Assembly (NCBI GenBank): GCA_963808775.1
Contig: CAWEGR010000007.1
Coordinates: 310,001-374,000 of the forward strand
DNA length: 64,000 nucleotides
Reading direction: 5' to 3'
From: JACVRW01 sp963808775
GTDB lineage: Bacteria > Actinomycetota > Thermoleophilia > Solirubrobacterales > Thermoleophilaceae
Below are positions 1 through 6,596 of this stretch, piece by piece; position 1 is the first letter of the stretch; each line of letters starts with the position of its first letter. A program made the position numbers and the translations under genes. The notes beneath the pieces were generated by a model that had not been told where the DNA came from, did no database searches, and saw only the letters and a list, made by a program, of their open reading frames with translations.

Positions 1-1
1 C

Positions 2-136
2 GAGCCGAAGGCCTATCTCGCCGAGCCTCAGGTCGGGTTCGCGATCGCGACCACGGTCATCGGAGCCGTGCTCGGCGCGCTCGGCGCCGCGTACCGGGCG
101 AGCATCGAGCGCCGCGGCGCCGAGCCCGCCGCCTAG
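2..136 (+). CDS. C-terminal fragment of a membrane protein (5' end outside window)
   Basis: An open frame enters from the left edge and ends at TAG 134-136. It encodes 44 residues: a short polar lead, one hydrophobic helix rich in Ala, Gly, Val and Ile (about residues 11-32), then a basic-acidic tail. This looks like the last transmembrane helix of a larger membrane protein, but too little remains to name a family. Its stop shares the CTAG at 133-136 with trxA on the other strand. Confidence 0.5.
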   Translation, partial: EPKAYLAEPQVGFAIATTVIGAVLGALGAAYRASIERRGAEPAA

Positions 137-462
137 GCGGCCAGCGCCGGCTCGATCTCCTGGACGATCCGGCTCTTCGGCATCGCGCCGATGATCTGGT
201 GGACCGGCTGGCCGTTCTTGAAGAGCAGGAAGGTCGGCAGCGACATCACGCCGTACTGCGCGGCGGTCTGCGGGTTCTCGTCCGTGTTGAGCTTGACGAT
301 CGTCAGGTCGTCGCGCTCGCCCGCCAACTCCTCGAGGTGGGGCTGCACGATCCGGCAGGGACCGCACCAGGGCGCCCAGAAGTCGACGAGGACCGGCTTG
401 TCGGCCTCGAGCACCTCGGCCTGGAAGTTGTTGTCGGTCACGTCGTTGACTGCGCCTGCCAC
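133..462 (-). CDS. trxA: Thioredoxin
   Basis: Cytosolic thiol-disulfide oxidoreductase of 109 residues, the normal thioredoxin length. The redox motif is WCGPC (Cys33 and Cys36), and the cis-proline loop SLPTF is present. I chose GTG at 462 because a GAAGGAG ribosome binding site lies just upstream; the frame extends further 5' but that part has no thioredoxin character. The gene follows the glycosyltransferase by 31 nt on the same strand. A TATACT -10-like hexamer (reverse strand 500-505) inside the end of that gene could give it its own promoter. Confidence 0.95.
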   Translation of the reverse strand: MAGAVNDVTDNNFQAEVLEADKPVLVDFWAPWCGPCRIVQPHLEELAGERDDLTIVKLNTDENPQTAAQYGVMSLPTFLLFKNGQPVHQIIGAMPKSRIVQEIEPALAA

Positions 463-493
463 GGCTGCTCCTTCTCTCGGTCTCTGAGTCGCT

Positions 494-1225
494 TCAAAAA
501 GTATAGTGACGTGCACGGCGCAGGCGTAACGCCGGAACCTTCCAGACGGCCTCGAGTGCGATGCGGGTGGTCATCTTGGACCTGCCTACCCGTCGCTCGC
601 GGAACAGTATCGGCACCTCGGTGACCGTGAACCCGGCGCGCACCGCCTGATAGGTGAGCTCGATCTGGAAGCCGTAGCCCTCGGCGCGCACGTGTTCGAG
701 GTCGATTCCCTCGAGCACCCGGCGGTTGAAGCACTTGAAGCCGCCCGTGAGATCCCGCACCGGCACGCCGAGAAGGATGCGCGCGTAGGCCGAGCCGCCG
801 CGCGACAGCGCTCGCCGCAGGAGGCCCCAGTTCGTCACACCCCCGCCCGGCACGTAGCGCGAGCCGAGCACGAGGTCGGCGGCGTCCGCGGCCGCGATCA
901 GGCGCGGCAGGTCGGCCGGATCGTGGGAGAAGTCCGAGTCCATCTCGAGCACGAGGTCCGCCCCGCCGTCGAGGGCGACCGCGAAGCCGGCCAGATAGGC
1001 GCGGCCGAGACCCTCCTTGCGGGAGCGGTGCAGCACCTGGACCGGCTCGAGCTCCTCGGCGAGCCGGTCCGCGATCGCGCCCGTGCCGTCCGGCGAGCCG
1101 TCGTCCACGATCAGGACGGTGTGCGGCAGCCCGGTGGAGGCCAGCTGCGGCAGCACGGCCCGGACGAGCGCCTCGATGTTCTCGGCCTCGTTGTAGGTCG
1201 GCAGGATCAGCCAGGCGCCGGGCAA
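494..1225 (-). CDS. GT2 glycosyltransferase, polyprenol-phosphate mannosyltransferase-like
   Basis: A 243-residue family 2 glycosyltransferase resembling bacterial dolichol/polyprenol-phosphate mannose synthases. Seen: the N-terminal PTYNEAEN, VDDGSPDGT, the metal-binding DSDFSHDP and the TGGFKCFNR segment. It has no C-terminal membrane domain, so it is the short Dpm1-like form. It would move a hexose from a nucleotide sugar to a lipid carrier at the inner face of the membrane. The TTG start at 1225 is backed by TAGGGT 8 nt upstream. It is divergent from polX. Mannose versus glucose cannot be told from sequence alone. Confidence 0.85.
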   Translation of the reverse strand: MPGAWLILPTYNEAENIEALVRAVLPQLASTGLPHTVLIVDDGSPDGTGAIADRLAEELEPVQVLHRSRKEGLGRAYLAGFAVALDGGADLVLEMDSDFSHDPADLPRLIAAADAADLVLGSRYVPGGGVTNWGLLRRALSRGGSAYARILLGVPVRDLTGGFKCFNRRVLEGIDLEHVRAEGYGFQIELTYQAVRAGFTVTEVPILFRERRVGRSKMTTRIALEAVWKVPALRLRRARHYTF

Positions 1226-1232
1226 GGGCGCG

Positions 1233-1239
1233 TACCCTA
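1233..1239. promoter_or_regulatory. Bidirectional overlapping -10 elements (polX / glycosyltransferase)
   Basis: The heptamer TACCCTA reads TACCCT forward (9 nt before the polX ATG) and TAGGGT in reverse (8 nt before the glycosyltransferase TTG). Both fit TANNNT and the spacing of leaderless transcripts. The two start codons are only 22 nt apart, so there is no room for two separate promoters with leaders. Confidence 0.6.
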
Positions 1240-1247
1240 GCCCGACG

Positions 1248-2970
1248 ATGCGGAACGCGGAGATCGCGGAGGCGTTCGAGGAGCTCGCCAGCCTCTATGA
1301 GCTGGACGGCGCCGTGGTGTACCGCGTCAACGCCTACCGCAACGCCGCAAAGGCGATCCGCGAGGCGGGCGTGTCCGTGGCCGACAAGACCCGCGCCGGC
1401 ACGGTGACCGAGCTCGCGGGAGTCGGCAAGACGATCGAGGAGAAGATCGAGGCGCTGCTCGAGACGGGCTCGATCCCGTCCGCCGACAAGCTGAAGGCGC
1501 GCATCCCCGAGGGCCTGATCGCGGTGACCCGCATCCCCGGGCTCGGGCCAAAGCGCGCGCGGCTCCTGCACGAGCAGCTCGGCGTCTGCTCGCTCGACGA
1601 CCTGAGGCGAGCCGCCGAGGACGGCAGCCTCAAGGACGTCCGCGGCTTCGGCAAGAAGGCGGAGGAGAACGTGCTCGCCGCCCTGGCCGCAGGCGCCGAC
1701 GGCACGCCGCAAGGCGAGGGTCCTGCTCTCGAAGGCGCTCACCGTCGGCGAGGAGCTCGTGGCGGCTCTCAGGGACCACCCGGCCGCGATTCGCGTCGAG
1801 CTCGCGGGCAGCGCGCGACGGCGCGCCGAGACGGTCAAGGATCTCGACATCGTCTGCGCCGCGAGCGACCCGCTCGCCCTGGTCGAGGCGTTCTCGGGCC
1901 TCGGCGCCGTCGACGCCGTGTCCGGAGGCGGCGAGGCCGGCGCGCGCGGGATCACCCATGCGGGCCTCGGGATCGACCTGCGGATCGTTCCGGAGGAGGC
2001 CTTCGGCAACCTGCTCCAGCACTTCACGGGCTCCGGCCGCCACAACGAGGCCATGCGCACCGAGGCCGTCCGCCGCGGCCTGCACGTGAGCGAGTACGGC
2101 ATCAAGGACGACGAGAGCGGCGAGACGCTGTCATTCACGACCGAGGAGCAGGTCTACGAGCGGCTGGGAATGGAATTCATCCCGCCGGAGCTGCGCGAGG
2201 ACCGGGGCGAGCTCGCCGCCGCCCGCAACGGCAGCCTGCCCGACCTCCTCGAGCTCGGCGACATCCGCGGCGACCTCCACATGCACACCACGCTGTCGGA
2301 CGGCCGCAACAGCCTCGAGGAGATGATGGAGTCGGCCAAGGAGCGCGGCTACGAGTACATCGCGGTCACCGAGCACTCGGCCTCGCACGGGTTCGGCAAC
2401 GACGTCTCGCCGAGCGCCCTGCGCAAGCGGATCAAGGAGATTCGCGCGCTCGACGATCCCGAGCTGACGGTGCTCGCCGGCACGGAGACGAACGTGCTGC
2501 CGGACGGCCGGCTCGACTACGACGACGACCTGCTGGCCGAGCTCGACTGGGTCATCGCGAGCCTCCACACCTCGTTCAGGCTCTCGGAGGAGGAGCAGAC
2601 GGAGCGCGTCTGCCGGGCGATGGAGCATCCGCTGGTCGACGCGATCGGGCATCCGACCGGGCGCCTGATCGAGCGCCGCGAGGCATACGCGCTCGACGTG
2701 GACCGCGTGATCGCGAAGGCCGTCGAGACAGGCACGTTCCTCGAGATCAACGCGAACCCCGACCGGCGCGATCTCAACGAGGTCTACGCCCGCGCGGCGG
2801 CAGAGGCCGGGGCGATGCTCGTGATCGACTCGGACGCTCACGGCGCCGAGACGCTCGCGAACATCCGCTACGGGGTCGCGACGGCGCGGCGGGCCTGGCT
2901 CAGCGCCGACCAGATCGCGAACACGCGCCCGCTGGGCGACCTGCTCGCCCTGCGCAAGCGCTCGGGCTAG
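1248..2970 (+). CDS. polX: DNA polymerase/3'-5' exonuclease PolX (one frame break)
   Basis: Family X DNA polymerase with a C-terminal PHP nuclease domain, about 574 residues, acting in gap-filling and base-excision repair. The first 150 residues hold helix-hairpin-helix elements. The palm has GSARRRAETVKDLDI with the catalytic Asp pair. The PHP domain shows HMHTTLSDG, TEHSASHG, ASLH, GHPTGR and IDSDAHG. The frame changes by +1 near 1705, between the hairpin region and the palm; both halves are fully conserved, so I treat this as a sequence error. Start ATG at 1248 has TACCCT 9 nt upstream. Its stop shares CTAG 2967-2970 with the next gene. Confidence 0.93.
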
Positions 2971-3485
2971 ACGGCCGGCGCGGGCTCGACGCGGCGCAGG
3001 CCGGGCAGGCGCAGGAGCTGCGGCCGCCCGAAGGGCGAGCCGCGGTCGAACCAGAACTCGACGCCGTCGCGGTTCTCGATCGCGGCGACGGCGGCTGACT
3101 GCCGGCGCCAGACGAGCGCCACGAGCAGGCAGTAGCCGGTGGCGATGGCGGGCACCTGGGGGAAGAAGAAGCCGATCGCGCCGGAGGCCACGGTCAGGAC
3201 GATCAGGCTCCAGAGCCGGTTGAAGAGGATCGTGCCCGGCTCGAGCTCGGGCAGAGCGTTGGCGCTGCGGGCGTCGCCGAGCAGGTTGCGGATTCCGGGG
3301 GTCGGCTCGAGCCGGCGGCCGATCCAGAGCCCCGCGAGGGCCGCGAGGCACCACCAGATCCCGGCGACGTAGACGAGCGTGCTCGAGTCCTCGTCGCTCG
3401 CTCCGGCGACCGTGACGATCGCGAGGACGGTGCCGGCGGCGCCGAACAGGAGCACCGCCACGCGCAGGAAGTCCCGGAACCTCAC
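2967..3485 (-). CDS. Four-helix membrane protein of unknown function
   Basis: A 172-residue protein with four predicted transmembrane segments (about residues 8-26, 38-56, 92-108 and 112-128) and a hydrophilic C-terminal tail. I do not recognise a family. Its GTG start overlaps the stop of otsB as GTGA (3482-3485), so the two are probably translationally coupled. It ends on a CTAG shared with polX. Confidence 0.7.
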   Translation of the reverse strand: MRFRDFLRVAVLLFGAAGTVLAIVTVAGASDEDSSTLVYVAGIWWCLAALAGLWIGRRLEPTPGIRNLLGDARSANALPELEPGTILFNRLWSLIVLTVASGAIGFFFPQVPAIATGYCLLVALVWRRQSAAVAAIENRDGVEFWFDRGSPFGRPQLLRLPGLRRVEPAPAV

Positions 3486-4267
3486 GTCTCCGCGAGCCGC
3501 GCGAGCACGCGGCCGAAGCCCTCGACCCCGTCGACCACGAGGTCGGCGCGTTCGACGATCGCCGCGGGCCCCTCGTCCGAGCTGACGCCGACCCTGACCG
3601 CGCGTTCGAGCACACCCTCGCTCACGAGCGCCTCGAGCGCGTCGAAGGCGTCGAGGTCGGTGGCGTCGTCGCCCGCATAGAGCGCGAAGCGCGCCTCGGC
3701 GCCGGTCACGAGCGTCCGCACGGCCTGGCCCTTGTCGATCGGGACCGGCGGGCGCACCTCGAGGACCTTGCGGCCCCAGTGGGTGGCGAAGCCCTCGGCC
3801 TCGGCCTCCTGGGCGAGGCCCTCGAGCCAGGTCCGCGCCGCGTCCTCGTCCGGGGCGCCGCGCCAGTGGAAGGCGGCGATCGGTCCCTTGTCCTCGAGCC
3901 GCACCCGCAGCCGCCGCACCTCCATCGAGTCGTGTGCGGTGGCGAAGCGCCGCACGCGGCCCTCCCAGCTCGCGAAGGCGGGGATCATCGTCGGCCGGGT
4001 GGCGCCCGGCTCGAGCAGCTCGGCCCCGTGCGAGCCCGCGTAGGCGATCCCGCCGACCCCCACGAGCCGGCGGACGTCGCTCACCGCCCGGCCCGAGATG
4101 CAGGCCACGCAGGCGTAGCGGCGGGCGAGCCGGCCGAGCAGGACGGAGGTCTCCTCGCGCACGTGCGCGTCCTCGGCCCTCCTGACGATCGGCGCGAGGA
4201 CGCCGTCGACGTCGCAGAGGACCGCGGACCGGGCGGGATCATGGGTCAGCGGCGACAGGGCGTCCAC
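3482..4267 (-). CDS. otsB: Trehalose-6-phosphate phosphatase
   Basis: HAD-superfamily phosphatase of 261 residues that would release trehalose from trehalose 6-phosphate in the cytosol. Motif I is DVDGVLAPI (Asp19 and Asp21), motif II lies in ISGRAV, the Lys is in PIDKGQAV, and the metal-binding motif GDDATDLDAF matches the OtsB form GDDxTDxDAF. No trehalose-phosphate synthase (otsA) is in the window. Start GTG 4267 was chosen over an upstream GTG because it lies 7 nt after CATACT and divergent from tauE. Confidence 0.88.
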   Translation of the reverse strand: MDALSPLTHDPARSAVLCDVDGVLAPIVRRAEDAHVREETSVLLGRLARRYACVACISGRAVSDVRRLVGVGGIAYAGSHGAELLEPGATRPTMIPAFASWEGRVRRFATAHDSMEVRRLRVRLEDKGPIAAFHWRGAPDEDAARTWLEGLAQEAEAEGFATHWGRKVLEVRPPVPIDKGQAVRTLVTGAEARFALYAGDDATDLDAFDALEALVSEGVLERAVRVGVSSDEGPAAIVERADLVVDGVEGFGRVLARLAET

Positions 4268-4272
4268 GCGCC

Positions 4273-4280
4273 CTAGTATG
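4273..4280. promoter_or_regulatory. Probable divergent promoter (tauE pair / otsB)
   Basis: CTAGTATG holds TAGTAT on the plus strand, 8 nt before the ATG at 4288, and CATACT on the minus strand, 7 nt before the GTG at 4267. The start codons are 20 nt apart, so both transcripts probably start at or near their start codons. Confidence 0.45.
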
Positions 4281-4287
4281 CCCGCCG

Positions 4288-4647
4288 ATGTCGTCCACAC
4301 GGTGGCTGCGCCTGGCCGTGATCGCCACCCTTGCGGGCGCGTTCTCGGGCCTCTTCGGCGTGGGGGGCGGGACGATCATCGTTCCCCTGCTCGTGCTCTG
4401 GCTCGGCTACGAGGCCAAGGAGGCCACGGGCACCTCGCTCGCCGCCATCGTGGTGATCGGGGTGCTCGCGGCCGCCGGCCACGCCCTATACGGAAACGTC
4501 GACCTGGAGAAGGGCCTGCTGATCGCCGCTCCCGCGCTGGCGGGTGTCGTGGCGGGAACGGCGCTCCAGCAGCGCATCTCGGAGCGCGCGGTGGCGGGAG
4601 CCTTCGTGGTCCTGCTGGTGGCCTCGGCCGCGGTCCTGATCTTCTGA
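4288..4647 (+). CDS. Half-size TauE/SafE transporter, first subunit
   Basis: A 119-residue hydrophobic protein carrying one TauE/SafE (DUF81) repeat: about four transmembrane helices with the glycine-rich GLFGVGGGTIIVPLL motif at residues 20-34. Usual TauE proteins have two such repeats in one chain of about 250 residues and export sulfite, sulfoacetate or similar organosulfur anions. Here the second repeat is the next gene, overlapping by one base (TGATG). The two probably assemble as a heterodimer. Start supported by TAGTAT 8 nt upstream. Confidence 0.85.
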   Translation: MSSTRWLRLAVIATLAGAFSGLFGVGGGTIIVPLLVLWLGYEAKEATGTSLAAIVVIGVLAAAGHALYGNVDLEKGLLIAAPALAGVVAGTALQQRISERAVAGAFVVLLVASAAVLIF

Positions 4648-5021
4648 TGGACGCCCCCGAGCTGATCGGCCTGCTCGTGCTCGGCTTCTGCGCCGGCGTG
4701 GCGGGCGGCCTGCTCGGGGTCGGCGGCGGCGTCCTGTTCGTTCCGGCGCTCGTGATCTTCGCCGACCAGACCCAGATCGACGCCGAGGCGACCTCGCTCG
4801 TAGCGATCGTCGTCGTGTCGGTCGTCGGCACCTGGCGCCAGCGCGGCTACGGGAACGTCCGGATGCGCGACGGCATCGTGATCGGCCTGCTCTCCCCGAT
4901 CGGGGTGCTGATCGGCGTGGTGGTGGCGAACGCCGTGTCGGAGCGGGCGCTCGAGCTCTCGTTCGCCGTCGTTCAGCTCGGCTTTGCCTGGCAACTCGCA
5001 GGGAAGGCAGGCTTGCGCTAG
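4647..5021 (+). CDS. Half-size TauE/SafE transporter, second subunit
   Basis: A 124-residue partner of the preceding gene with its own single repeat and the motif AGVAGGLLGVGGGVLFVPAL near the N-terminus. About four transmembrane helices are predicted. The ATG overlaps the upstream stop (TGATG), which favours coupled translation and equal amounts of the two halves. Substrate unknown. Its TAG stop (5019-5021) forms the start of the TAGGTT element in front of the STAS gene. Confidence 0.85.
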   Translation: MDAPELIGLLVLGFCAGVAGGLLGVGGGVLFVPALVIFADQTQIDAEATSLVAIVVVSVVGTWRQRGYGNVRMRDGIVIGLLSPIGVLIGVVVANAVSERALELSFAVVQLGFAWQLAGKAGLR

Positions 5022-5032
5022 GTTGCGAGCCG

Positions 5033-5365
5033 GTGGAGATCCTCGAGGTCCAGAGCGACGACCAGGGGGGCCGGGTCACGGTCGCCCTGCGCGGTGAGCT
5101 CGACCTCTCCACGGTCGGCAAGGTGCAGGACGAGCTGCGGCGTGTCGAGGCCGCGGAGCCGAGCGTCGTCGTGCTCGACCTGTCCAAGCTGACCTTCCTC
5201 GACTCGACCGGGCTGCGCTGCGTGGTGACGGCCGACGAGCGTCTGCGCGAACAGGGCCGGCGGCTCGTGATCGTGCGCGGCCCGGACGCCGTCCAGCGTG
5301 TCTTCTCCATCACCCGTCTCGAGGAGCGGCTCGAGATGGTCGACGACGCCGGTGGTGTCACCTAG
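5033..5365 (+). CDS. STAS-domain anti-sigma factor antagonist
   Basis: A 110-residue single STAS domain of the SpoIIAA/RsbV type. The phosphorylatable serine sits in LDSTGL (Ser58). Such proteins release sigma factors by binding kinase-type anti-sigma factors when unphosphorylated. No cognate kinase is in the window. GTG 5033 is the chosen start: TAGGTT lies 8 nt upstream and overlaps the stop of the second TauE half. Confidence 0.88.
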   Translation: MEILEVQSDDQGGRVTVALRGELDLSTVGKVQDELRRVEAAEPSVVVLDLSKLTFLDSTGLRCVVTADERLREQGRRLVIVRGPDAVQRVFSITRLEERLEMVDDAGGVT

Positions 5366-5416
5366 GCGGTCCCGGGTAGCGGCACTCCAAGGGTCGCCGG
5401 AGCCGCGCGGCGGATC

Positions 5417-5451
5417 TGTGGGGACGTCGTGCGGGGCCGGCCGGCCCCACA
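5417..5451. terminator. Possible terminator hairpin between convergent genes
   Basis: TGTGGGG (5417-5423) can pair with CCCCACA (5445-5451). The interior also holds the 16-bp palindrome GGGGCCGG/CCGGCCCC (5433-5448). It lies between the STAS gene and the convergent amidohydrolase. There is no U-tract, so function is uncertain. Confidence 0.35.
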
Positions 5452-5461
5452 AAACCGGAGA

Positions 5462-6583
5462 TCAGGGGACGGGGACGTCCGGGGTGCGCGCGAGCGTTGC
5501 CGCCAGGACGATGAACTGGATTCCCTTCGCGAAGCTCGAGGGCCGGCCGTCGCCGTCCGGCGAATACGCCTCCCGCCTATCGAGCAGGTCGAGGATCGCG
5601 TCGCAGAGCGGGGCCTGAGGCGCGCCCTCCCCCACATCGCACGCGAGCCGCGCGAGCGCGAGCGTCTCGGTTGGCTCGATCCCGTTGAACATCTGGCCGA
5701 GCGCGTTCATCAGGAACGAGTGCACCCGCTCGACCAGAGCGTCGTGCGGCAGGCGGTCGTCGCCGAGCGCCGGGCCCATGTCGAGCGGCTCCTCGCCGTT
5801 CACGAGCCGGGCGGCCTGCGCCCCCATCACCGAGCGGATCTGCTCCGCCGAGTAGCCGACCTGCAGCGTGTGGCGCAGCGCGGTGACGGAGCCCCAGGCG
5901 GGCGTGCCGTAGGGGGCGTCGCTCGCCATCAGCACCTGTCCCGGCGGGACGAGCGTGAACAGGGCTCCGAGGTCCGCGGGGGACCACCAGGACGTATCGA
6001 AGAACAGGTTGGGATGGCTCGGGGCCTCGCGCCAGATCCAGGCCAGGTCAGAGATGCCCGCGTGCGCGAGGATCAGGCGCAGGCCGGGGTGCCGGCCCGT
6101 GACCTCGAGGGCGTCGCGCCCGAGCGCGGGTATGCCGCGGCCCGCGTGGCAGAGGATCGGAAGGCGCCGCTCGTCGGCCAGCGCGAAGACCGGCTCGAGG
6201 CCGGCGTGGTCGAGCGCGAAGGCCTCGGCGCGGGGGTGGAGCTTGATCCCGCGCGCCCCGCGCTCGAGCGCGCGTTCGGCCTCGCTCAGCGGGTCCTCGG
6301 CGTGCGGATCGAGCCGGCAGAGGGCGAACAGCCGCCCGCCCGACTCGGCGGCGGCGTCGATCACCATGTCGTTCGCCTGCGGGTATCCGTCCGGCTCGTG
6401 CATCGGAAACACGATCGCCCGTGCGTCCAGCAGCTCGAGGCGCTCGAGCAGCTCCTCCACGGAGCAGCGGTAGCCGTCGGGGTCGTTGTGGCCGATGTGG
6501 GTGTGCGCGTCGACGGGCTCGACGCCGCCCACCTGGGCGCTGAGCGCCTCGTACCAGGGGAGAATCGGGGAGTCGGCCACCAT
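5462..6583 (-). CDS. Amidohydrolase-family (amidohydrolase 2) metal-dependent hydrolase
   Basis: A 373-residue TIM-barrel hydrolase. Seen: DAHTHIG with the first metal histidines, IKLHPR, LCHAGRG, LAHAGISD and the late catalytic Asp in MASDAPYG. These fit the amidohydrolase 2 group, which includes decarboxylases and lactonases of aromatic and sugar acids; the substrate cannot be told. The ATG at 6583 has TAGATT 10 nt upstream on the same strand. It lies in the same direction as the PAS protein but 13 nt downstream of that gene's end. Confidence 0.8.
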   Translation of the reverse strand: MVADSPILPWYEALSAQVGGVEPVDAHTHIGHNDPDGYRCSVEELLERLELLDARAIVFPMHEPDGYPQANDMVIDAAAESGGRLFALCRLDPHAEDPLSEAERALERGARGIKLHPRAEAFALDHAGLEPVFALADERRLPILCHAGRGIPALGRDALEVTGRHPGLRLILAHAGISDLAWIWREAPSHPNLFFDTSWWSPADLGALFTLVPPGQVLMASDAPYGTPAWGSVTALRHTLQVGYSAEQIRSVMGAQAARLVNGEEPLDMGPALGDDRLPHDALVERVHSFLMNALGQMFNGIEPTETLALARLACDVGEGAPQAPLCDAILDLLDRREAYSPDGDGRPSSFAKGIQFIVLAATLARTPDVPVP

Positions 6584-6596
6584 CGGGCCGACGAAT

